The notes under the pieces: generated by a model
Told to the model about the DNA's origin: nothing
Databases searched by the model: none
The model's input: only the letters and a program-made list of their open reading frames with translations
Shown here: one piece after another, positions 26,901-38,900 of the stretch
How the letters are laid out: each line of letters starts with the position of its first letter
Numbering within the stretch: the first letter of the stretch is position 1
Position numbers and translations under genes: made by a program
Source of the DNA: Casuarius casuarius
Lineage: Eukaryota; Chordata; Aves; Casuariiformes; Casuariidae
Assembly: GCA_003342895.1 (NCBI GenBank)
Contig: PTFA01000193.1
Span: forward strand, 989,070-1,053,069
Direction of reading: 5' to 3'
Length of the DNA stretch: 64,000 nt

Positions 26901-29900
26901 CCTTGGAGAGCATTTATATATCAACATCCTTTGCAAACTGATGGCTGTTCATAAATCCAAGAAAGAGCAAAGCTCCTCCTGGTGCAGCTAGAAGTCAATC
27001 TAAGGTGCATTTGTAACCCAGAACTGTATGAAATTTTCCAAAATGAAACACATCTCTCCATTGATTCCAGGGAAGCAGGCTGATGTTGGAGAGCTGAAGT
27101 CTCATCCAGCCCAGATGGGAACCCACATAGCAGACCAGGGGCTCCAGGAGGCATTGGAGCATGTGGCTGTGGATGGTGGGTGTATCTGCACCTCAGGGCT
27201 GTTCAGGATCTGGAGCATTTGTTGTGCAGAAAAAAGTGGGGGTGAAGAGGAGAAAGAACTGGAATAAAAAAGCCAAAATGCTGATACTTCTCAGGACACA
27301 AAATCATAGAATAATTCAGGCTGGGAGGAACCTCAAAGCAGGGTCACCTATGTAAAGGAGTCGGGGGTTAGCCTGGGACGCCAGAGTGCATTGCCTAGGT
27401 GCCTGCCTGGCCAAAAAGGCCCTGGTTTGGGAAGCAGTTTTGGGGTGAGATTCTCTAAAATCCCCAAATCCTCCATGGATATGAGAGTTTCCGATGGTAG
27501 AAACTTTCCCGTCTAGGTGAGGCATTTAAAGCTACAGCCAAGAACCTCCCTCCTGGCTTCTGTCCATGTTTTGGGCTCTCCTTCCTTGAACAAACTTGAC
27601 CAAGCTCCATCTTTCCCCCTACCCTAGGAGACAAGGTTGACATCCAGGACCTGGACTCCATCCTGGGCTCTGGGGGGGGGCCCTTATCCAGCGAGGAGCT
27701 GCAGGAAGCCTTTGGACATACTGCAGGTAGGAACTGGTATTTCCCTCCTTGCTCTCTGCTCATGCATCTTCCCTGCAGCTCGCAACCGCAGACAGCAGCA
27801 CGGGGAGGCTGCTGGGTGTCTGCAGCGAGTAGTTGGCCCGTTGCTGGGTTGAGATATGCTGTGCACTCAGCAGAGGTTAAATTCTCTCCATTTCTCCCTT
27901 CCCTTTAATCTTGCATTAAAATTTTGTTTTGCTTTCTTGGCACAAGTGGCCTAGTGTGAACTCGGTGCATCTCAGCATGATATAAATGCCATCCATCAGT
28001 GTCTCAGAGGAGAAGGGGGTGGTGTCTAGAGCATGTTACACACAGTGTCGTGTGTGGAGGGAGGTGATGGGTGATGAATGGCCTTGGAAAGGGAATTTAA
28101 TCTTTTTTGGCCTCAGCATCCCACCCTGCCTTGGGGGAAGGAGTTTCATTGCATTATTGTGGCTACAGACCTTTAGATCCTGAGATGGAAAGGGTAGGTG
28201 AAAGGCAAAAGAGTCTCTGTTGTTATTATTAATACCCTCTTTTTGCCAAGTCTCTCTCCGCTGGCTGCCAGCATGGAGAGGAGGTTTTCAAAGCTTCCTC
28301 CTTACAGAGGACAGTGTCACTGTGGATAATCTGGGCTCTGTCCTGGCTACCATGGGGATCCACTTAACCCCAGAGGAGCTGCAGGAGGTGCTGAGTTGTG
28401 TCTCTGTGGACGGTGAGCATCTCTCTGGCTGCCCTTTCCCTGTCACTGCTGAGACCGGAGAACTCCGCAGGAAGCCAGTCCTTGCTGCTAGAGGGACAAC
28501 CTGCTCCATTCAAGTATTGCTTGGGCTCTATCCTAGGGGACAAGGTCAGCATCCAGGGTCTGAACTCCATTCTGGGCACCATGGGGGTCCACCTGACCAG
28601 CAAGGAGCTGCAGGAAGCCTTAGGACGCGTGGCAGGTAGAGGTAGGTATTTCAGGTCCTCTTCCTTGGAAGAAGCCTAGAAATCTCTGGGAATCAACAGG
28701 GACCATTAAGAAACCTACTGCGTTCCTGTCCTGGTGTTTGTCAGATGATGAGGACATGATGAGCACGCAGTAGCTACGAGAAACAATGGATCCCCTTAAA
28801 ATAACACAGTATTTCCCCCCCTCACATGGGGTAAATGTGGAAGAAAGTCGCTGGTGGTGAGGACTCAATCATTGTTCCTCTCTAGTAGTAAAATCCTCCT
28901 TCCCTGTCTCAGCAGTGAGTAGTACATTATTTTTGTACCTCCAGCAGTTGTCATGAGGGGGTCATGCCCAATGAAGTCAGTCTGGATTCCTACCAGGGTA
29001 AATGAAAGCAAGTCCCAGCACTTTTGCTTTCAACTTTCCCTTTTTCCAGTGCCTGACCCTGGCCAAGGACAACATCCTGCCTTCATCTGGAAGGAGGAAA
29101 GTTCTAAACAACCTCTTGTGAAAGCCCCTTGCTTGTGCAGTAGCTGCCATGAGGTTCATCACCGACACCTAGTCCTCTCCGTCCTCTGGTGTCTGTTATT
29201 TCTACTGACGCTGAGCTCCACTCTCCCCTTGCAGCTCATGGGAAGGTGAATTTGAGTGAATTCGTGAAGGCAGGGAGGACAGTCCAGAAACCACCCCTGG
29301 GGGAAGGTGAGTGAGAGCTCAGGAATGCAAGTTGCTGCTAGATGACAGCAAACAGGATTAGACAAGAGTCCTTCAGAAGAAAACTGTGGCCACGTATTTA
29401 ACAAATTGCAAATCTGCCTGGCAATGAAGCTGTGCAGGGAGTCAGAGATGCACCGGCAGCTGCAAGGTGTTTCCCAGCGCCTCACAGCCGGGCTCGCTAT
29501 GGCCACATGCACTTCCCTGCGCTCCCACGCAGCATGCCGAAACCAGACAGGTAACAAAATTCACGTGTGATCACATATCACAACCACAGCCCTTGGGTCG
29601 TGCAGCCGAGCTCCCAGGGGCGCCGCACCGAGAGAATCCAACTTCGGATTGAGGACTCAAACTTCCTGTCCCCGATCCGTGTTTCCAAGGGAACATGTTT
29701 CCCGCAAGAAACCCTCATGTTGCTCAGGGTCATCAGAAATTAGCACGTCAAACCTGAGGCTGCTGGAAAAAGCAAAGCACGACGCTGTTTTTGGCACGCT
29801 CCTGCTCTGTGTCGGAACTCATGAGCCACGAGGGTGGGAAATCACGGATGTAGGATGGGCTGCTTGAGACTCTCAGGGATTTACTTGACACCCTCTGGCT

Positions 29901-32900
29901 TCTGTTCCCTTTCTTGCTGCAATTCTGTTGAGCTACGCAGACCTGATCTGTTCACAAGCCACCTCATCTTGCTCTGTTTCCCCCTCGCAGAAGTGATGGC
30001 AGGGCTTTTCTCCACCTCGCGTGCTGGTGAGATTAATTTCTCTAATGTGCTGAAAAGATTTTAAATCCTCTGGAGTATGGAGCTGGAGAAAGGCAAAAGA
30101 TGTTAATATCACTGTTCTTATTCTTATATAACCAGCCTCCCTTCGTGTTCTGGCTGTGCATCGAAAGGGCAGCACCTTGCTGATGTGTTTAGGATGGTAC
30201 TTAAAATACTCACATTTAGAAGGAAAACTGCTTAAAGGGGCTTTTTCTTTTCATAGAGGACCAAGTTGATGTCAGTAATGTGGGCTCCATCCTGGCCACC
30301 ATGGGAATCCATTTAACCTCAGAGGAACTGCAAGAGGCACAGAAACATGTCCCAGTGGATGGTGAGTGAGTCAGAAATGTCAGCGGGAAGGGGCCACTGG
30401 AGGCCTCCAGTCCAGCCTCCCCCTTGGAGCCATCTATTACTGACACTAGACCAGGTTGGCCGTGATTTTCCTAGCTAAGCTATGGACACTTCCAAGGATG
30501 GAGATGCCCCCCACTACTGTGGTGACCTGTCCTGGTGTTCCCCACTCCCAACTCCTGCTGGCAGCTGCTTTGTGCCTCTAGCAGAGGGTGAAAAAGGAGA
30601 AGACCCAGCTCCATCCATGGCTTCCCTAGCCTAGACCCTGGCCTCTGTCTCTGAGCAGGTCTTTCCCTTGCAGACGGCGGTAACGTTAGCCTGAGCGCAT
30701 ACATAAGGAGCGTGATGAACACACGGAGATCATCAAAGGCCAAGAGTATGTGAGAACATCCCTTGGGACTGAGGTGTCCCTACTGCACACCATGACCTAG
30801 GGGACATTCACTCAGTCCTTTTGTTCGAAGTGTCTTCCCTCGCTGCTGGGCACTGTTCCCATCTCAACTCTTATATGCCCCAGAGATGCCATCCAATAAC
30901 TTCTGGGCTTTCCCCAGTGTCCTCAGGAGCAACCAGAAAGATCACTGTACTTCACATGCTGCACTTGTTATTTATACATGACAAACCAGCAGCTGAGGTT
31001 GGGCTGGATCCCACCTGCAGACACACATCAGCAGAGCCAAGAGTAGCACTTGGCCCAGGCCCAAATGGTCCCGGTGAAGTGTAGTTATCCCTGGTCTGAC
31101 ACAGGAGACCTGGCCCCTGCGTTTCATTGGCATTGTTTGGGTGGGACTAGATTAGGTTAACACATGGCGCTGGGATAACAAAAGGCAGGGTGGTTCCTGT
31201 TTGACCACAAAGGTGCTGTCAAGGACTTGGGCACCATACAGCAGTCCCTAGTCCTGATTATGGAGGGACCCAGGGTGAGTAATTCAGACCTAGACAGCTA
31301 GATTTGGATTGTCCTTCCCTTCTGCTATTTCAAGGGAACCGGGTGGATATCCAGAGGCTGGACACCATCCTGGGCAGTGTGGGGATCCACCTTACCGATG
31401 AAGAGATGCAAGAAGTGCTGCAGCATGTTACAGTGGATGGTGAGTGCTGCAGATCTTGCCATCCTCTGTTCAGTTGCTCTGGCAGGGTGAGCGCTGAGCC
31501 TGTGCTGTTCTCTCGCAGCTGATGGAAAGGTGAATTTGAGTGAATTCATGTATCAAGTCAAAACTGCCCAGTCCACTGCCCAAGGAGCAGGTGAGTAAAG
31601 AGTTGAGCTGCTTTTCTGGTCACCAGAGAGATCAGGAGAGATGCACTGCTTTCTGCAGAGCAGAATCACTTTCTGCCAGCTGAGGATCAGGCCCTCTCAG
31701 CCCATCTGTCTCTACGTACATATTCCCCCCTGTAAAGAGACAGCTTTTCTTCCATCTGGCTCCCTTGGCCACCACTGCAGTCACATTTGGCAGTGAAGAA
31801 CAGCTGTGTCACTGTGACATTCATCTGCACATGCAGTATCCCACATATCACCTGGAATCATTTTTGAAGGCAGCTCTGAGATCTCTTTAATTGTGATTGA
31901 TCACTAAGGGCAAGGGGTGGCTGCCTAGGACCTGGCGCTGTCTTGGCCAGCCTGGGGATCCCCTGACTGCTGAGGAACACGAGGAGATGCGGCAGCACTC
32001 CACCATCAGCGGGGAGCATCCACAATATTGCTGCAGGTGTTTTGTGGGGCAGTTTGCATGTCAGCTCTGCATGGACCTGCTCTGACTTGAAATGGAGGCT
32101 GGATGCACCTTTCCTATTGCCCAACAAACTCCCAGCCCCTTTTTGGTTCTTCCCTGCCTGAAAGAACCAAACCAGATCAGAGCCAGCCCTTGTTCTGGGC
32201 TTTCCAACGCTCTTGTGTCGAGAGCAGACCATTTCTGTCATGTCTCACTGCTTAGCGTGCTACTGGTGCCAAAGTCAGCAAAAGCCTGTGGTGCCTCCCT
32301 CGTTGACTCAAATGTTATTCTGGAAATACGTAATGTTAAGCATGTCCAAAATGTCAGGAGAAAACCTCAGCACCTCCACCTGGACACCAGCTGGCTCCCA
32401 GTATGGCACCTGGGGGCTTCTCCCCACTGCCTCTACGTGCCGGAGCTCCCCAGGAGGGTACCCAGCATGCTCATTGCCTTGCAGAAGACAGGAAAGCGAA
32501 TCTGAGAGACTTTGTGAAGGCTCTGAGCAGGAAACAGTGTTGCCTCTCCTGGGCCCTGAGTAAGTCACGTTTGCCTTGAAAGGGGAAGTGGAAAACAGCA
32601 AAACATTTTGACCTTTGAATGTGAATCCAAGTCCTTGGATAACCTGTAATAACGCCCTGGGCAAAGGCTCACGCACCCTAATTCCTGCCTAAGCCTGCCT
32701 TTTCCTATTAGCTGGCCCTGGATGTTCAGATGATGTCCAGACAAGGAGAAATCCTGCATCTAAGAAACTGGCTGGGAAGAGGGCTAGGGGAGGCTTGGAG
32801 GACAGGGAAAAGGGAATGGTGGCAGCACAGACTCCCTCTTCTTGGCTTCTCAGTGTTTTTACTTTGGGAGAATAGATTTGTGCTGGCTTGCTGGCTGTGC

Positions 32901-35900
32901 TGGAGTGGATAGGCAGTCCTGTCTGGGACCTGGAAGTCCAGATACGGCCCAAAGTGTCTCGCTCAATGTCTCACAGATCTTCTTGGGTGAGCGCAGGATC
33001 TGAGCCTGGGTCTTCTGCCACCAGTGCTGCGGCTGCTCTCGTTCTCGGTCACAGTGCTGTCACAGGCTGGCTGGGAACATGTGATATGCTGTGATGACAA
33101 CTGCGTGGCCTCCCATCCGTCAGTGGAGCAGGGTTCTGGGTTAGCAGGTGGAAGAAAACATCCGTAAGAAAGAGTTGGTGTGATGTTAATTCCTCTTTCA
33201 GTGACTAGTCAGCCTTTGGCTCCTGCTAGCCACAATGCTTGATGGGTGGAAAAAAAAGCAGAGCAGCTTGTTCACGAAGTGCTGCTTCTTCCATGAGCAC
33301 CGTGGCAGTAGTTTGTCTCGCAGAGCTACCTGCTGTCCCAGGCACTAGCTACTTTGAACGGAAGGACAAGGAGGAAAGAGAATAAACTGCTGTCTACTGT
33401 GGGTGAGATGAGAAATCAGAGGTTTAAATGGCAAGAAGAGGGGATTCAAATTAGACATTAGGGAAGATGCTGTACCAGAAGACAGGGAATGCTGGGAAGG
33501 CTCAGGATCTCCACCACTAAATATCCTGATGCCTATGAACTGGGTGACACAGTGAGCCAACACCACTGCAGGAAAAAGCGGAGATGTGTCATCTCAGGGT
33601 CTTTCCAACTCTTTTTCTTGTGATATCTAAGGCTGTAGGTGTTGACTGGAGGGAAGCTCGTGACTCTCCCTGCTTATTTGTGTCTTTTCACACCCAGAAA
33701 AAGCTGCTCGTGCTCCTGGCCATATTCCCAAGGCCAGTATGCCGAGCTCTCTGCCAAAGAAGATGATGCTAAAATGCCTCCCAGGGAAGACAACCAGGTA
33801 AGCACAAAGGTGGGGAAAGGATATGTGGAAATAACACTCCCCGGCCTGTTGATCAAGCACAGGAGCCCTGCCTTCACACTCATCTCGGCAATGCTGATCA
33901 TGTTGGCATTATCGATTTAAAGAAACTTATGAACAATGGATGGAGGATTGAGCTGGGCTTCTGCACATCAGCCCCAGGCAGGCTGTGGGTGACAGAGCTT
34001 TGGTCTATCCACTGTTGCTCCGTGGCCAAGGGAGGTCTCCAGGGTTGTTCCTCCTGGCTGTTGTTTCTGCTTCCCAGAACACACCAGAGCAGCCACAGTT
34101 GCCCTTGGTCAAAGTTGACCTGAACTGGGAAAGACATTTGAGATCCTATTACTGTTTCCGTTCCTTAAGCAGTGAACATGAAGTGCTCCACAGGGCTTCA
34201 GTCCCATCCCTGTGAGAGCAGAGCTGGGTGGTGGCTTCTCTGTCAGTCCTGCCCGCACTTGCCCGACCCACGGAGCTGTCACGCCGTCAGTGGGAGCTGC
34301 ACGTCTGCCGCTCTCGGTCAGCGCGTGCCTCTCAGATGTCAATCTGTTCATCTTTCTTTATTCCCGTGTGTGTGGCAGGGAACACTCACGCATCCCTCAG
34401 AAGAGAAGTACGTGCAAAGCAGCCAAGAACTTGACAAAGAAACAGCTGGAAGGTAGCGCTATTTCGTTATCTCCTCCCTCCCCGGGAAGGCACGTTGCCA
34501 GCATGGCCAGGAGTGGTTTGATCTTTAGTTTAGTCCTGTGGTATTGCAAGATCCTCCCAAGATGATGACTGCGGTAGGGGCTAAGTGCACCCAAAGCAAG
34601 GGACAATCACCTGCCCCAAGGATTTGGGGACCCGGTGATTGAAGGAAGCATCAATACCCTTTTTGACAGATAACGAACTGAGGCTCAAGAGGGCAGAGCT
34701 AGGAACTAAACCAAGCATCTCACCCAGTGCCCGCCATTAAATACAGGCTCGCCCTTTCTCTCCCCAGATTCCCCAATTCTCCTGTGCTGTTGATAGCTGT
34801 TTTGAGGTAGATGCTTTGCAACTGGCAGTAAGGAACAACCTCACCCTCAACCCCCAATCCCTAGTGGTTACAATTCCTTGTTTCCAAAAGAGTGTAATAT
34901 AGGTATAGGCCTTCCCTCCCTGCCCCACGTAACCTGCTGTCCTCTCCCTGCTTGTCTGCAGCATTCTGCGATGCTTTCAACTTCTTCCCTCAAGATCCAG
35001 ATGGCAATATTAACCTTCACAGCCTGCAAGTGACCGCAGAGGAGCTGGGGATTAGCTTAACTAGTCAAGAGGCAAACGATGAGCTGGTGTACGCAGATGC
35101 CGACAGTGAGTGCACCAGACGAGGTGTTACTCCCCGGTGGGTTGTTCTGAGCCAATTTCCGGGTGTACAAAGTGACCCTTCTCCATATGCCTTCCCAGCC
35201 CTGGGAAATACCATGTTTAAACGCTTCCCAAGCCAGAGGCTATACTTGGGGCTGTAGTGTTTTAGCACTCACCAGTGAATCTATCCTTCATGAATATAAA
35301 TAGCACATTTTGGAATCCCTTTATGCATCTCGAAGCACTAAGATCCGCAGCCCAGTTACATGTTAAACCTTGAACAGCTTTTTCTCCTACCCTTGGATTT
35401 CAGTGGCAAATGCTCCTGCATTACTAACTCTGAACTGCTCACCCCAGCTTTTCATTACACTGCCCCGGGGCAGAAAAATGCTTTGCTGACGGAGATGCTG
35501 TTTGCTTGCAGGAGACGGCAAGGTGAACTTCTCTGACTTTCTGACCACTGTTACTGACAACAAGCATTTCATGCAGGCAATGGGTAAGTAAGAGACATCC
35601 TTCCCAGGCAAGTGGTTATTTTCACCTCCAGCCAGAACCCCTCTTATCCAGAGCTATCCAAATTGCATGATCGTCAGAATAATTGCAAGTGAGCAAGAAA
35701 TCAGGACCTGGGACCCAAAGGAATGAAGGCTGCTCTACTCAGAAAAAGCAGTGATAGCTCAACAAACCATGATAGGCAAGCTCAGAGCTAGCTCTGCCTC
35801 CATGAAAAGAGGGCTGAGAGAAAAGCGATGGGATGAACCACCTTTGCACCTGACAGTCTCGGCAAGGGGAGTGCAGGCATGGGGGCAAGAATCCAGCATT

Positions 35901-38900
35901 CAGTCCTAATCGTCCCAGCTACAACAGCAGAGGCCAAACTCATCTCTTACAAGATGTAAAGCAGAAGTGCTAGGAGACTTTCTTGTTCTTTGGCTGCTGG
36001 AAAGATGCAGGCAATTGCCCTCCTTGCTAGATACCTAATAAGCAGAAAATGGGCATGTCTCCCCATGGCATAACTTGTCCAGACCTTCCTGGGGATTGCT
36101 GGGGTCTTTGCTCTCTTTGAGCTCTGTGAGGTTAAGACGAGGCTCAGTCATGGCTCTGACCACTCTCCACCTCTTCTCCAGTTCCAGAGAAAAATTATAC
36201 AGGCAACTTTGGCTCTGTGAAAGCCACAGGGATACTGCTCTTTGAAGTCTTGTCAAAGCTGGTGGAGTTGGCTGCTCTGCCCCAGAGAAGTCTGCTTGAG
36301 ATTGTCAGGTGAGCTGCCTTAGCTCTGCGAGATGGAGAAGGGAGCTCTCCATTTTACAGGGATATTCATGTATTATATAATTCAATACACTGAAAATAGG
36401 GGCTCAGGACTAGATTTCCAGAAATGTTCAGTATCTAGCAGGACATACAAAAGCACCTCAATACATCAAGCAGCTGCTCTACAAAGACACTGCTGTAAAT
36501 GCCACCATGTGTCTATCCCGCATCTTTGCAGGCTAAGTATCTTCATAGATTTGGTCCTTCCAGACACACAGTTCCTGCAGCACACTGATATACAGCAGCC
36601 AGTGCTGAATGGGGCTTTGGGCTGTGTTCCACCGGACAACGAACCCATCTTTTGTCTTCTAGGTACTACCAGCAGAAGTTTGTGAACTGCACTGGCCAAA
36701 AAGCATGGAAGGATTCTGACAGTTTAATGTATTGTAGAAAGAAGCACTGCAAAATTAGAAAAGATCAGGCTTACGTATCTTCCTTTGTAAACGCTGCCCG
36801 GATCTCTTTCATGAATGATAAAGACTTAGTAGCTTATGTGGAGAGCCTTAAAGGTGAGACTTGCCCAGCCTGTCACTCCTGCTCTGTCTGAATGGGAATT
36901 CACTGGAGCTGTGAGGAGAGGGTACCCGACGGTGGCATTTGCCACAGCTTCTTCTGTTCCTTCCTGGCATGTGGCCCTCTCCCAAGGTGGAGGATAGCTG
37001 GGTTGGCTCTGCACTAGTTAACCCTTCTTGCAGCCCAGGTAGTAATTCCAAAGAAAACAGAGCTGAAACATAATTTGGGAGACCATCTAGCCTCTAACTC
37101 TCCCCCAAACAGAGTCAGGGCTGTCTAAACTACAGCCAGCTCTTAAGGCCTCCACAGTGGCAATGCTCGCCTTGCCACAGACAGCAAAATCGGGGCTTGC
37201 CCAGCTTCTTCCAGAGAAGAAGCAAAATCGAATAGTTGGAGAGGATTCTGCACCTGGGACTCTTAAGGACAAAGGAATCGACCTTAAACTTAGGCCACTA
37301 CAAGGTGGCTAGTGGTAGGTGAGCTCAGTGTTACCCCAACACCTTGCAGGCACCTGTGTGCCATGGATTTGGATTTCAGTACACTAAGCACCTCAACACA
37401 GTGGCCAAGTGATTGGTGTCTTTGCAGCTCTCGCCCCACGCTTGTTAATGTTGGGCAAGCAGGATTGCAGCTACTGTGACTCGTGTTTCAGAAAAGTGAG
37501 AAATTCAGGACTCACCCAGCCCTTCCCTGGTCAGAGAAGACAAACCAAAAGGCAAGAAGCAGCTGGCTGTTGGCTGTACAGTTAGTGACTCTTGTCTTAT
37601 CTTTTTGCTAGCGTGTGTACCCCTTTCAGACAGCCCTTACGCTCAAGTGCCCATCTTCCCGCTGATTCCTAAACAAGAGGCAGTGATAGCGGGAAGGCCA
37701 AAACAAGATTTGCAGAAGCTGGAGAGGCAGAGAAGGAATGAACCAATAGCTTCATTCGAAAGCCACTTCTTCCATAAGAGAAACTGGATGCAGGAGGTGA
37801 GAAACGCAAGCAATGCTTCAGCTACATAACAGGAATAATGGAAGCCTGGCAGCAAGTCTGACAGCTTGTGTTTTGTTTTAATCAGGCAACTGCACTTAAG
37901 CCTCCTGCTGACTTCAGAAAGCAAAGAAGCTCTCCTGGAGTCGACTCAGAGCTCCTGAACAAACCTTGTCATCTGACTGCAGACAAACTGGGCAAGACAC
38001 AAGCAGACGTGAGTATGAAATCCAGCCCAACGCCCTAGCTGCTCTCTGGGAGCTCCCTGCGTTGATGTTCTGTATTTAATCAGTCGCTTACTTCATCCCT
38101 CCCTCCTCTCCACCGCAGCGCTCTCTTGCCTCAACGAGAATGGGCCAAGCAGGCCTTTTATCCCTAGTGCAGTACTTCCCATCTACATCAAAGGGGGAGA
38201 TGAGCTTAGGAAATAGCAGGAAGGACAGTCAGCCTTTGGGGGACTGCGATGAATGTCAGCAGAGCTGGCATTGCTGTCACCCACACTGTGGGGTGAGCAC
38301 GAGTTCCCAGTGCTCTCAGGGTAGCCCCTCTTCTTAACTCTAAATACATGCTGTAAATGTGTCCCCCAGAGTTGCTGTGGATTCCCATGGGAATCTACAG
38401 AGTAACTTTAGTTCTGTAGCAAACAGCTATGACTGCCCTTGAAATAGTTGGGAGACCTGGACGCTGTGCAGCTGTGAATTTCAGGCTACCTCACCTAAAC
38501 ACGCAGGTTTGATAATGTCACCATCTACTCTGTAGGCGTGACAACCCTGGCAGGCCCTTTCCAGCCTGACTCACTGCCTTAAGCCCAAACCCACCCCCCT
38601 TCAGACTGCAAGGCTGTTGGGGATACAAGACCAAAAAAAAAGGTGTGATTGCCATTAAGGTAGAAAAATGAATCACACAGTTACAGGTTCAATCCACGTT
38701 ATTCCTTATTTCTCATGGTAACAGCAGTGGACACATGCTCTCAGCATGGTCTCAGCAGTAGACACAAAGCCAGGACCAATAAACAATGGTATCTTGTAAC
38801 ACAACTTAGATACAGTAGCAAGGAGATGGCGACTGTCAAGATATTCTGTAAAACTTGGAGTATAGATGTTACCCTTTGTAACATGCAAACTGCAATTAGA

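Larger units (their letters stand above)
32560..34961 (+). other. EFCAB13: EFCAB13 intron 23
   Basis: The longest intron of this gene (2.4 kb). It holds a probable CR1 piece near 33.4 kb and a MIR-like tail at 34.65 kb. Two exon-like segments (33697-33796 and 34400-34451) do not keep phase and were rejected. Confidence 0.6.

Noticed and set aside
33697..33796. Exon-like segment with good acceptor and GTAAGC donor
   Set aside because: 100 nt breaks the phase between EFCAB13 e23 and e24, and no partner exon restores it. It could be part of an alternative transcript.
34400..34451. Short exon-like segment (KEKYVQSSQELDKE) between CAG and GTAGCG
   Set aside because: 52 nt does not preserve phase, and the donor is weak.
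38686..38695. GGTTCAATCC, resembling a tRNA B box
   Set aside because: No A box or cloverleaf arms in the preceding 50 bases.
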